Under the pieces are notes generated by a model. It did no database searches, was not told where the DNA came from, and worked only from the letters and a program-made list of their open reading frames with translations. Below are positions 1 through 12,277 of a stretch of DNA of 64,000 bases, one piece after another; position 1 is the stretch's first letter; every line of letters starts with the position of its first letter. Both the position numbers and the translations under genes were made by a program. Origin of the DNA: Stachybotrys elegans (taxonomy: Eukaryota > Ascomycota > Sordariomycetes > Hypocreales > Stachybotryaceae); the NCBI GenBank assembly GCA_020746835.1, contig JAGPNK010000017.1, forward strand, positions 372,001 through 436,000. Reading direction: 5' to 3'.

Positions 1-3000
1 CCCTAAAGCTTTCCATCTTCTCGCTTCCGTCAAGTTCATGGCAGCAGTGCCGAGGTGATGTCTTCGACACATATTGGTAAGCCGCCGCTCGCTTACCATT
101 CTCTCTAGCCCTTGAATCCCCCTCTGAAACCCATCCGGGCTTTATCGACATTGTCCCTGATCCCGCTCCCGCCTTTCGCCTTCTCGTATGCACTTTCTTC
201 CCATTACGGTGCCATTGCTCGCCACTTGTCATGCTTTACCCCCACAGGCCGTTGATCTATCACAGGGAGTCTTCCGTTCCTCGCCAATATGCAAGGATTG
301 CTTGTGGGTAGTCTCGCACACTATCATGGTACCAAGGCTGGAGCCTGTGCGGCGTATACAAGCCATCGCAGAGCCAAGGCTCTGGGCTAGTGCAGAGGCA
401 AAGCGAACCAATCATCGAGTCCCACGCCTGGCATCTAGGAGCTTACATGATTGGATCGTCGGCGACAAGATGATATGTAGATATAACGTTTCCGGTTGCA
501 TCCCAACGGCGCCTCTCTCGGGCCAATTTACAAGCCTTTCCCTGCCCCAAACCCTTCCGCCCATGCCATGGAGACTTAGCCTTCTTGGCCTGCATACAGC
601 CTGCATACAATCTACATCCGTCTCCCGGTGTCGTAGGCGATGGTCTGCACACGCCCTATGCCTTGGTGCTTGGCTGAAGACGATCGGGAGTTTCAATATA
701 CAGATGAGGGGAATGGGGCCATTCTTGATGTAGCCTCTGATGAATATATCCCGAAGAAGCCGGTTATCGCTAGTCAAGTCCTGCACATGGAGTTTAACTG
801 AGGCCGGCCTTTGACCCAAAGCTGCAGACAATATATGCTCCGAGATGAAGAAATCTTCATACAAGGAACAGAACCAAAGGAAGCAAGAGGTCATCACTAG
901 GTGTGGTATAGATTTATGGGTCCCGGAGATCTTGGTACCCTTATGTTGGGGTCCTCATGATACGACAGAGCTCGTTGGCATTCAACTGGCAAGACCCAGC
1001 ATTAAGCTCGCGAACTCCTCAAACATGGATCAAATCTGACGGTAACATCAAAGTGTAATCTGCGGTGTAATTTCTGCCCCTAATCTGCTGTTACCGGGTG
1101 GACAAGATGAGTTGAGAATAGTCACTACATCTTACCCATTGCAGCTTATCATTGGTGATTCTGCATGTCGATGTTGGAAACGTGGAAATTTCTGCATATC
1201 CTTTCTGAAACGAGGTTCTGACCGACTTGGCTTCGTCCTCACCGCCTCGGGAATCTCGTACGCTGCCAACGTTATACCCATTCTAAGCGTCAGACGAAGG
1301 GTGGCAGGGCTGCGGGCACACCGCGTGCAGATAGATCTGACCGTCTGACAAAGCAAGGTCCCTGCATTCAACACTGTGACATTGCAGAATCAGTGATCCA
1401 TTTTGCTTGGCCGGCTTTATTTGTAGTGTTGAGCTTGGACGTGTGGAGGTTTGGTTGCGACGGCATCAAAACACCACGGATGACGGGGAGCACAGGGCAG
1501 CGTGAATCTCTCGAAAGAAAGAATGCCCAGGCACAGTGCCATGGAAGGAAGACTGGGCCCGGGACTTTCAAATTGCAATGCAACGGTGGGAAGATTACTG
1601 AATTAGCTGCACCAGCAAGCTGGCTATGTGGTGATTGAACCAACACGACGATCTACCCGGTGGTAAGAAAATTACCCAGTTTCAAATTACGATGCATTCA
1701 TTTCCTTGGAACCTTGAGACGATCCGCACCAGCCATTTGTATTTTTACACATGGCTCCTGTCCGCCCGGGCCATTGACCCATTGATGCTCTTCGGGGAGG
1801 CTGTTTCCAGATCGACATCTTGCATAGCCCGCAGAGCCGCTCAGCCGGTTGACAGGATAAAAAAAAAATAGTACATACTACGACCATTAAGACTTAGGCT
1901 TTACTGTGGGAACCGTGGAGAGTCGATTGTTGTCTGGTTTCAGACTAGGCCGTCGTCCGTCTGTGAACGTGGATGATCCCTGGCTTATGGCAGAAGCAAC
2001 AACGCTTCACGGATAGCAGATGAGTCTGTGCATATCCCAGCGTCCATTAGCATCAATGATATCAGAGCGGCTCATGATCCCCCCGACTGGGACAAGGGGC
2101 GGCTCACTGCGCCGTCGGAACTATTCATAGTCGAGGCAGATGGCCGCCGATGTGGGACCCCTAATTCCCTTTGGCGAATGGACAGTTGCACTTTGTGGGG
2201 CGAGGAGCATGATCCTCGCTGTGCTGTGAGAGAGGATCATAGAACACCGAAAACATGTTTTGGATACTGACCGATCAGCCTCGTAGAGGAGGCCTACGAT
2301 GCTATTATCCATAACAAGTCCCAGGCTCAGGGCTGCGACGACGCACAGATGCCAAACAGATTATCAAAATACAAACACCGGCGAGAATGCACATGTCCCT
2401 GACGATTTCATGACTATTACTACATCATGCAACTAGCCACAACGGCTGCGCCGCCGGAACAAAAAAAAAAAAAAAGAGAGAGAGAAAAGTAAGGCGCCGG
2501 CTAGCTGGTAATCATGCTCGGGTAAGGCAGAATAACACGTGTAGACAGAGCTCTTGGCTCGTGTGATTGGCTGGTTGGTGATTGAGGCTTCAGCCAGCCA
2601 GCCCTAGAACCTCTCAGCTCGGCACAATGGCTGCACCGTGGCTGAGAGGAGAGACTAGAGAGAATAGAAACCAAACTAACATGTTGGCAGCTGCTACGGA
2701 GTATGTAAGCATGACGCAAAGCCTCAGACGGCGTTTGGCTTTCTGCCCCAGTTGCTATTTTGCCCAATCTCACCAGCCACGGCACCATGGAGCATTAGTG
2801 TAGCTAGCCAGTACGGCAGCAGCTCGCCGGCGTGCCCATTTTCTGGGTGTACAGCCACGGACTGCTCAAGTGGAGGAGGCTTTGTTGTTGTGGAGTTTTG
2901 GTTAGGTAGTTAGCCTTGGTCGAGGAGATGAGATGAGGATCCGGGGGGGGGTCCAAAGGAGCTAAGCACCCCAAGATACCAGATGGATGAAACGAGGGCA

Positions 3001-5254
3001 AACAAAAATATCTGCACTCTAAATCCGCCAGAGGAGATGGCTCACGCTACAGCCCTAAGGAGGGCGATCAGCATCAGCACCAATCTAGTCTCCAGCAGAC
3101 ACGTGCTGGCGTGCTATCTTGAGCATCTCGAGGTCCCCATAGCCACGTGCAGAGCCATGCAGAGGAGGCTCAGTGTCATGCACATGAATAGATGATGGTT
3201 TTGTGGCCGTGGGCGGAAGGACGTGGTTGACGACCGAGGGACGGGTAGTAAGTAATAATCGGCGAACAGTCGAGAAGAAGGGAAGGGGGGGGACGGACGG
3301 ACGACCAAGAGAGGATAACAATGAATGAATGGGGGTCGGAATGATGGCTAGCAGTAGCTTGATGCCGACATGTCATCAATGCATATCTGCCAGCAGTTGT
3401 GTCTCAGACAGCGATGGGAGAAAAGCCGATGCCGTCATCTCCCATGTACCGGGTGGGAATCCATTTGTGCATTCATCTTCTCTGCTGGAGCGTTACCTCA
3501 GCAAAGCCAAAAGGGCTTGGGAGGCTCTCGGGGCTTAAGCAGAACCCCCTGTCGACTTAGCCGTATCTATACATAATCTGGGATAGTCGCCGAGACGGCA
3601 CTCTCTGGCGGGGAGACGGGGGAGCGCCTGCAGGGCTCTGGCACAGCACCCAGCACCCAGCGCCCAGCAGCACCCCTTCTTCTCGCTTGAGCCCGCCCGC
3701 CTGTTAGGCCCCGGCAGCTCGGTGCCTATCTGATGGAAATGTGTGCTGCGTGTTTGGCTGATCGAGGGAAATCGGGGACTAAACGGTTTCTATCCAGATT
3801 TCCGAGATTTGCTCTAACACTCCCCCAGACAGGGGGGCACTCCCCTCTTCCCTCCCTCCACACGCCCCGGACCATCATCACCTAGAGAGAGAGAGAGAGA
3901 GTACAACGTTGTTGTTTAACCTCCGTCTGGTACAGCAGCTTCGGTCTTACCGGCCTTGTCCTCCTACTCATCCTCATCCTCAGCGCAGAGGCGTAGGATC
4001 TGGAACGGGACTTGCTTATTTTACTTTTTACGTGGTGCATGCGTGTACATGCTCTTTGTCGTTGTCGATTTGCGATGCCGTCATAATGATGAGAGGCCGC
4101 CATGGCGATGAAGGGATACCGCCTCGCTGTGCCATATCGTCGTTGCATGCCGCATGGAGATATCGTGGGGTACCGGCACAGTGACCAGGCATCGCTATGT
4201 TGCTGTGCCCTGCGCCACCGGTACCCGGATCTGTACTGCATCTAGATGCCCTCCTTGCCTCCCTTCTCTCTGTGCTGTCATCTGGAAGGGGTGGTGGGAG
4301 CGGGAGGGGGGGGAAGCAGGAGGGAGAGAGTCGAGGGGACAGCCAAGCGAGCCAAGGGAGGGGAGGGGGATGGGATGGCGGAGGAGGAGGAGGAGGGGGG
4401 TATGGGGGGTGTGAGTTTCTGTGCTTTGCATGATTCCAAGGGGGGTGGGAGATGCAGCACAAGTCAACACAGCACAGCACAGCACAGAGTACAGCACACT
4501 CTCTCTCCCTCTCACACATGATTTTAGTCACTTCACTCACTTGTGTCTCTGCTAGTTCTCCAATTCACACACACTCGACTCACTAGTCTGTCTGGTCCCA
4601 GGCGAAGCCGCCGCCAGAAACGGCAACATTATGTGTACAGACTGTACAGCCCACCCTCCATCCATCCCCCCCCCCCATTAGCCATTATCCACACATCCAC
4701 AATGGAGGTGCGCCAGGTACAAGGGGGGGCCTCGTCGACTCGACAGGGGACCAAAATACGTACCGTACTCGAGCTTGATGCCGTGCTTACGCTACCTAAG
4801 CTAGTGATGGGCGGACGGGACGCACAGTACGGACACAGAGTGGGAGAAGCTAAGCTGGCGCTGGGCTGGGCTGGAGAATGATGCCCGTAACCGTCACTTG
4901 TCACCTTGGCGCCCATGGTGATGTACCTGATCCATGCTCACTGGATTGTTCCTACACCAGTGATTGACGCTATCAGAGCTCTGGCTGTAGTAAGCTGGAG
5001 CTACCTTGTCCGACTGGGCTCATCCATCCGTCCATCCATCCATCCCACGCACGCACTTGAACATATAAGATATCCAACCTCGCTCCCCCAACTTTTTGTT
5101 AGTCAAGACATTCTCCCAAGCAACTCATCATTCATCCCACCTCTCTTCATTCCTCACCCAGCCGTTACATACGCCAATAACTACCTACCTTGCCTCTCAA
5201 TTACTCCATCTTACTACCTACTTCTACATTTCTCCTGCTTCGACATCATCACTC
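1..5254. other. gene-poor leading region, no supportable gene
   Basis: No frame here shows a recognisable domain, a convincing signal peptide with a following body, or a chain of exons. The open frames are short, overlap on both strands and look like chance. Simple-sequence DNA is common: an A15 run followed by GA repeats at 2461-2486, a GA repeat at about 3884-3901, G-rich and GGA-rich tracts near 4290-4410, a CACAG repeat near 4468-4487 and a CCAT/TCCA repeat near 5020-5045. The last 300 bp are C/T-rich, as expected for the leader and core promoter of the transcription factor that follows. Confidence 0.6.
5064..5069 (+). promoter_or_regulatory. TATA-like element of the Zn2Cys6 factor gene
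   Basis: TATAAG sits about 345 bp before the start codon at 5410 and just ahead of a long C/T/A-rich stretch without G that looks like a transcribed leader. It implies a 5' leader of about 300 nt, which would contain the upstream ORF at 5255. Assigned by position and motif only. Confidence 0.35.
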
Positions 5255-5338
5255 ATGAACTCCAACAACGTCGACATCTCAGAGACCACCTCCATCACCA
5301 TCACCATCTCCATCGACCTCACCGACATCACCCTCTAA
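5255..5338 (+). promoter_or_regulatory. upstream ORF of 27 codons in the leader of the Zn2Cys6 factor
   Basis: An ATG opens a 27-residue frame rich in Ile, Thr and Ser, closed by TAA 71 nt before the main start codon. The composition (alternating Ile/Thr) is simple and resembles no family I know. If the leader begins near 5090-5100, ribosomes would meet this ATG before the main one, so it could repress or condition translation of the regulator. It could also be a chance frame in pyrimidine-rich leader DNA. Confidence 0.35.
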
Positions 5339-5409
5339 AGGTCTAACCCTTCCTCTTTTCACTCAATCAATTACCCCCCCATACTCCCCCCATACACAAC
5401 ACCGCCATC

Positions 5410-7001
5410 ATGACGGTAGAGAAGCCCCTCCGCTTTGCCTGCGATCGGTGCCACGCCCAGAAGCTGCGATGCCCCCGCGTTCTCGACCCCGAGAAGAACC
5501 GCCCTGACGAGCCCTGCTCCCGCTGCCGCAAGGCCGACGTGCCCTGCGTCGTCAGCGAGCGAGGCAAGGTTGGCCGTCCCGCAAAGGTCAACAAGCGCAA
5601 GGCCAGCCCGCCCGTCTCCAGCTCGCGATCCGCCTCCACCTCGTCGATATCCTCCTACCTCGTCGAGGAGGCCAACACCCTCTCCTCCGTCCCTACCTCC
5701 GCCATGGCCACTCCCCTCGGCACCCCCAACCCGTGCCACGTCTTTGGCTTCACCCCGGACTCGTCTCCCGCCCGCGGCCTCTCCCCAGCCAAGGACGACC
5801 ACATCATGTGCGACCCGGACTACACCACCTTCTACGACGCCACCAACCCCATGATGACGCCCATGCTCAACGACGCCATGCTCTCTCTGGGCTCCGTATC
5901 GTCTGATGATGGCGACGCCAACCCCAGCTGGGCCTCCCACAGCAATTGGTCCGACACCACTTCTGTCCACGGGCCCAGCCATGGTCTGACCGAGACGGTA
6001 TGTCAACCCCATTCAATTGACAATCCCATAGCTAACAGCCTCCCCAGATTCCCTATCACTTCGATGTCCACCTCGACCTCACTCCCTTCTCTTCCACTCC
6101 CGACCTCCTCGACGTCGCGCCGGATATGCCCTTCCTGGATAACAAGGCCGACCACAGCACTGCTGCTGCCTTCTTCGAGCCTCCCAGGTCTGCCCCCACC
6201 GCCGCCGCCGCCACCTTCGCCCCTCAGCCCATGGCCCCCAGCGTCTCCGGCACCACCTGCTTCTACAAGCTCACCACCCTCAACGCCAAGATCCTCCAGT
6301 TCCTCGAGTCCAACAGGAATATGCCTCTCCAGGAGGACTGTCCTGCCGTCTCCATGAACCAGATCACCAAGGAGGTGGTCGAGTTCTCGGGCGAGCTCAT
6401 TGAGATTGCCCGCGAGGTCATGCCTCACATCAATGCCGTCGCCCAGGGCATCAACTCGGGCGCCTCCACCCCCAGCCTCGAGGATGACCTCGGCTGCCGG
6501 TCGCGCGGCTCCTCGCGCAGCTCCAGCATCGACAACATGTCCTTCTTCGAGCCCGAGTCCATGCTCCCCACCATCCCCCAGTCCTCCATCATCTTCCTCC
6601 TGCTCGGCTGCTACACGCAGCTGCTGCACTCGTTTGAGTTCACCGTCTACTGCCTCTACAAGCGCCACTCCAAGTCGGAGCAGGTCGACATGAACAACAT
6701 GTGGAAGAACCAGGACACGGTCGACTCCCTCCTCAAGGCGTCCGTCGTCATCCACACCATCACCTATCTTCTGGACTGTGTCCACCGCGCCTTCTCGGGC
6801 GTCAACCCCGACCAGGCTGAGCCCGTCAACTTTGACATTTCCGATTCCAACAGCTGGAAGGGTTTCTTTTGGGGTGGCAGCGAGCGTTTTGCCAAGGACG
6901 GTCTCTTGACCCGGGCGTTTATTGAGATTCAGGAACGGGAACAGAGCGTTATGAGAAAGGCACAGCACCTCAAGCAGGTCATCAACAACTTTCACATTTG
7001 A
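5410..7001 (+). CDS. Zn2Cys6 (C6) fungal transcription factor
   Basis: A 513-residue protein from two exons (5410-5997 and 6048-7001); the 50-nt intron has a GTATGT donor and a CCCAG acceptor and restores the frame exactly. Residues 11-46 form a binuclear zinc cluster with Cys11, 14, 21, 36, 39 and 46; the loop between the third and fourth Cys is 14 residues, at the long end for the family. A basic, Ser/Pro-rich linker follows (about 50-85), then a low-complexity middle part and a C-terminal helical region (about 400-513) with a segment around LLLGCYTQLLHSFE, of the kind seen in AflR-like regulators that lack the fungal_trans middle homology domain. It should be a nuclear DNA-binding regulator; its targets cannot be read here. 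Neighbours are far away on both sides, so it is not obviously tied to a cluster. The leader carries an upstream ORF. Confidence 0.9.
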
Positions 7002-10000
7002 TTGCATTTAGCTTCTTTAGATTTTAGACATGGCGTTGGGATTACGGGACGACGGGCATGACTAGAGATACTCCATAGAGGCAGACGGGTTAGATCTGCT
7101 TTCTGATATTCTTCCATGAACATATTACTTTTACCTCTTTACTTCCACTGCCCCAATTCCAACCTGTGTGTGCATCCATCCCAGCCTTCAAAACCTGGCT
7201 CCCAGTTGCATTCTTTGACCCGGCTCCGGCGGCAATTGTGAAACCTCCCCGTCACTCGTTGTCACCCATCGGAATTGTTACTAAAGCAACTTCTGCGACA
7301 TGGGCGGCAGCTCCATCCGCTCGGCAGTACATGCCCAAGACTTGAACCACTTGCAGCTGCCGGAGATCGGATGTGAGATAACGTCTTACTGAGTAAAACC
7401 GAGAGTGGGACTCGACGGCTATCAATCACGTTTCCCCACGGGAGCAGTCAGGGTGCCCGCGACCTAGGCTGAGGTGAGATAGGGTGGTGCCTACGTATTC
7501 TGGTAAAAGTCATTGACTCGGCGATAGCACCAGGTTTGAGCTGGTGATTGTTTGAGTAGTTTTACTCATCCCGTCCTTGGAACTCGGGACCGATAAACGC
7601 CCATTCTTGTGGTTGGTTCAAGACCATGCTTGCTGCTTATCTTGCCTGGTCTTGCCCACGCCTCTCTCACATGTCAAATCCCTTGTCACTGACCGCCTTA
7701 CGCGCCCCTCTCCCTCTCCCCTCAATGGCAAAATGCGTGGGGGCCGATGCACAGCGGTCCGAATTCTCGCCTGATGACACGGGACGACAGAAACGGCGAA
7801 GTTGCTTGGAGGGATTAAAACTATGGCCACATGTCCGAGACGGACATAACACACCCAAGTCAAAGTTTTGGCCACATTGGGAAGGCTGTAGCCAGGAAGA
7901 TCAGGGCCTACATGCGTCTAGACCACGCCGTCCAGGATAGGATGTGATGGTCCTGCTCCATCACTGTGCGTCCGCCTTATGGTTGTACTCGACGTTCAAC
8001 TACCTATCTGGTACGCGAGTGGACTGCTGCACTGTACGAAACACATGTATGCATCTAGGCCTAAACTGCTACCCGCCCTGGCCCTGTCCGGCTTTGCGGT
8101 ACTACGCCAGCCTTCCCGCCGCTTCGGAATTCTTCAATGGGGGCGTGTCGTTTACCCACCTCGGACGTTGCATAGTTCTCTTCGCATACCTGCAGCCATG
8201 TGGCTGGCGTCTGCCTGCCGGATGAGGGGCTTACCGCCACCATCATCATCATCACCACCACTACCGCTCTCACCCATGATCGTATGATCCATAGACTGAG
8301 CGGGAGTGCGGCAGTGGGAAAAGCGGTAGCATACCGACTTTCCAAGCCAAATGCTACCTTATGCACGAATCTGAGATGGTATGACGCATTGCTGGCCCCT
8401 CCACTCACCACTGGTGTGAGACATTGGCCGCGACTGTGTCAGCCATGTAGAACTTGGCCTTTGCAAGACCCTTTTCATTGGATGACAGGTGCAGACATAT
8501 TGACTGTACATGGGCCGGATGCTCCTACACCCCCATGTGACCATTGTGTGTGGAATCAATAGCCTATTGTGCTGGCTCACTGACTACCGTTACCCGTCCT
8601 CTTGCTGCAAGCACGCACACTACGCATGCATGCACGCGACCCCACCATCACTCGCAGCTATTGTACCATAAGGTGATGGGGGAATGGTAGCTCGGGTTAG
8701 GTAAGGTAGGGTAGCATTGGGATGGATACGATGCCGCTGATGCAGTGTTTCGACACACCGCCTCGTAGACACGGTAGGGCTCACTCGCCGCCGGACGTAT
8801 GCGGTGGCGTCCCGACATCGGCCGTTCTCTCTGTCGCATGTCTCAGCCTCGACAGCTTTGGCCGACGTGGCCAGCCCTCATCACCGCCACTCACGTTCCG
8901 AGCGGCCAAAAGAGGGTGCCTGGAGGGGAGAGGCATCAACTGTCTCGGCAGGCGCCCTCTCCTCTCTCTCCCCTCGCCAGGGTCACGACTTCGACCCACG
9001 CCCTGAGGAGTCTTGTCGGAAGCAGAGGCCCGTGGGCCGTCGAGGAGACCCGGCCGGCGGCAAATTCGCACAAGGCACGTCGGCGGGTCGCTCCAAGAGG
9101 GCCGGTATCGTGGTTTCGGCAGACCATGGCTGTAGGCCGGGAGATGAAGACAGCATCGGGTCACGGAGGTGGCTGTTCAGACGCGACTCTGGCACTATGG
9201 TTGAAAAGGGATAATAATTCGAGAATGGCGGGCAAAACGAAAGTGATTCCTCACATAAGAATGCTTCACCCTGGCAGCGAGTAAGCGCTTAAAACGGTCA
9301 TGTCCGGATCTGACCATATTAGGACCCGGGTGATTACCATCCTCCCATCCCCATGGGTCTTTACCGCGGTCCGCCGACGATAATTGTTGCAGGCAGCGAA
9401 TAGAGGGCGCCGGGCTCATCCACCCTCAATCAAGGGCTTATTCTTCTCGACACAGCATGGCAGGATTTGGGGCTGATGGCATTTGACCGACCCGCAGGCG
9501 CCTCTCCAGAGACTGCCACGGCGCCCTACGAGGCTTTCAGCTGGCCTGCCTAGCCCTGCACACTCCCCTATGGTGGCTTAAATAATGAGGTCGACACACA
9601 TGGCGCCCCGAAAGCTTGGCGCCCTATCTTGAAGCAAGCCGTAAGAAGCTATTGATGCCGTCATCAGGACATCATCGTCACGCTATGCAACGTTAACTCG
9701 GGGCTCCAACGACTCCTACCATTGGACGTATAGGCTTCAGCCTTAGCAGCCATCATAGCGGGTTGGCCGTGCGCTATAGCAAACTCCATGCATAATAGTC
9801 TGACGAGAGCTTCAACCACGGAAACGAGGCGTTTCCTAGATCTACACCTGGTCAGCCATAGGGCTGTGGTGCCGATATGTCGGGCCTTAAGCTGACCTCG
9901 GCCACTATCCATAGGGAGAGACACGAGCTGAGAACCTCAAGATTGGTTCCTAGGCAACCTCAGGAGCCCCTCCCGAAGCCTGCATTAGATCACGGCAGAT

Positions 10001-12277
10001 TTGCCATGTGTTCCACCATGTAACTGGGAGATTCTGCACCCGCTAGCGGCAATAGTCAGATGTAAGCGTTCTCAGCTCGCTACTCTAATGTCCATCTTCG
10101 TATAAGTGCGGTTACAGCGGAGGCTGTTCTGGCAAGACATTGGTTCCCGTTCTTCACCGCTTGGAAGAGCATATGTAATGGACCGATACAGAAGATGGAT
10201 TCTCTACGTGGCTGGTGTTAGCATCGCATTAGCCTCATGATCCAGCTTGCTGCCAGGACTACCCCCATGTATGGGATATGAGCGTCTATCAATACACTGA
10301 AATCTTTTTATAGCTCCTGATATAGCCCGTGGTGACATAAAAGGGTTGAAAGGTGGCTTCGGCGGAACTTCTGACAAGGCCAATCAAGACTATGAACAGT
10401 CTGGTATCCAAGCTCGTAGCATTATGCATGCATGCCAATGTCTCTTTTTATACTTTAAAGGTACCAAGACTTATCGACTAAGATGAAACAGCCCAGCTCG
10501 TGAGGAGCATTGTCTATAACAAGGCAAATTAGTACCGTTTATGGGCCGACCTTGAACCCGGTCAGAAAGATTATCATGGTCGACGCATAGATAAGAATCA
10601 GGCTGAAACAATTGGGATTCTTGAGGTGCCTCGTATGTAATCTCTGAGTCAGAGGAGATGGCCTGTTCATACACTTTTCAGTAGGGTTAGGTCTTGTTGC
10701 AGGATGCGTGCCTGACTCATTCCTGACTCATTCCTGACTTAATCACGATGTTCACATGGCCACAAGTTGCGTCCAATAACATTACGGTCAAGTACATTTT
10801 GTATCTCCACTACACGGGGATGCTGCTGAGCTCTCTCAACATCATCTTGGCAAATACTCCTCTGTCTTTCTGCCACGTCATTCTACGGTGCGGGCAAGTA
10901 GGTCATGCTCAAGAGCCTCCATAAGCATACGAGGATCCCTGATACGTACATCTCAGCCAATTACAGCTCTAAGAAAGATTGGTACGTTGTTTGTGCGGAT
11001 TTCAGACGATCCCCACGGTATTTCCTCCGTCTTAATGGCTGGAGAAATGCCAATACGCAAGTTCTTTTCCTGATAGCATATGCAACAAAAGAGCGGCCAA
11101 TACACAACATGCTCAGTTGCGTCAATCGTCTAAGGGAGATGGTTGGGAGCATCCAATTGTCGTATCGTCGTAAATTTATCTAGCACGGTCTCGAAGCTGT
11201 GCTTCCACCGTCATGGCGGCTAGCAGACATGTTCTATTGAGACAACGAGGGCTGTCGTGAGAACCAACACCGGGCACTAGATGACTGTGAAGAATCTGTG
11301 GTCAATCATGGTTTTTCTTCTATTAATTACTCCTGGATTACGAATGTGTGGCCGAGGCATTGCTGAAGACTGACCTTTCCCTCTCTTCCTCCCAAGATTT
11401 GAGGGAACTGCAACAAAGAGCAGTTGTTTGAGCAGATATATGCAGAGACGAAGAATGGAGGATAGTAAAAGCTGCCATGTGTCGTGATGAATGCTCTGCT
11501 CCCGATGGAATACAACAGAGTTGGACGATGAAAGGATCGCCAGCTATAGGGTAGCTGACTTCACCCGATGGTGGGTGCCAGAATAACGAAGGGGCAGCAG
11601 CAAAAGCATACACATGCAGTCAAGGGACCTACAGTTAGGAGCTCCAATGCATAAATGGAATCAGTCGACAGGTACTGGTGCAAGATACCGAGGTCAAGAT
11701 ACACAATGCACGTGGAAACTCCAGGCTGCGTAGGCGACGAAGCTTGTGGTGGTATGACACCGCATATTACTCGAATTTATCCTCACGTCTCCATTCATCA
11801 CTCAAGGTCCGATTTATTCTCTTTCATACTTCATAAACGTTTCCATTAATCTACCAGCTCTCCAAGGGTATCAATAGTGTCATGTCATTTGGTGGGATGC
11901 ACAGGCTAGGATTCAAGAATTTCCCATTTCTCCCGAGTTTATTTCTCCCTACGTCCCCCAAACTCCTACCTTTGCCGTTCAGTCACAGAGACGCGACATT
12001 ACGTATGAGACGTCATTTGCTGGGATAAAAAAGGTTCCTGGCTCATTAAAAAAACATGAAGACAAGCATGGAGCGTAGTAACGTGTCTTGAGAAGCTCTG
12101 GACTGGCGCCCATGGAGCGTCACCTTCAGAACTCGCCACACTCCAAAGCTGTCGGTATAGCATAATTCACCGTCAATGGTCGAGATTCGAGGTGAGAACG
12201 AAGAAAGAGGGTCGGGAGCACATGATGAATTGTATAGGCTTCCAGGCTGCCCTCCATGACTCGATGGGAGAGTCTGC
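7002..12277. other. 5.3-kb gene-poor interval
   Basis: The first 150 bp are probably the 3' UTR of the transcription factor. Beyond that I see no frame with a recognisable motif and no exon chain. 8.7-9.3 kb is GC-rich with long overlapping open frames on both strands, which is typical of GC-rich chance frames. About 9.4-12.0 kb is richer in A/T and TpA, compatible with old repeat DNA decayed by repeat-induced point mutation, but no terminal repeats or transposase motif were found. A short tandem repeat lies at 10711-10743. Confidence 0.5.
10711..10743. repeat. three 11-bp tandem units carrying TGACTCA
   Basis: The unit CCTGACTCATT occurs twice exactly and a third time with changes (CCTGACTTAAT). 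Each exact unit contains TGACTCA, the consensus site of Gcn4/CPC1-type and other AP-1-like bZIP factors, at 10713-10719 and 10724-10730. No gene start lies close by, so a regulatory role is only a possibility. Confidence 0.5.

Noticed and set aside
1..7. CCCTAAA at the very first bases, like the end of a telomeric (TTAGGG) array
   Set aside because: Only one unit is present, so it cannot be told from chance; a check of the sequence left of the window would decide.
188..733. 181-codon plus-strand open frame
   Set aside because: No motif; long overlapping frames exist on the other strand over the same stretch; composition looks random.
6003..7007. 334-codon minus-strand frame opposite the transcription factor
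   Set aside because: It is the antisense shadow of a GC3-rich gene; repetitive Gly/Glu/Val/Asp text and no motif.
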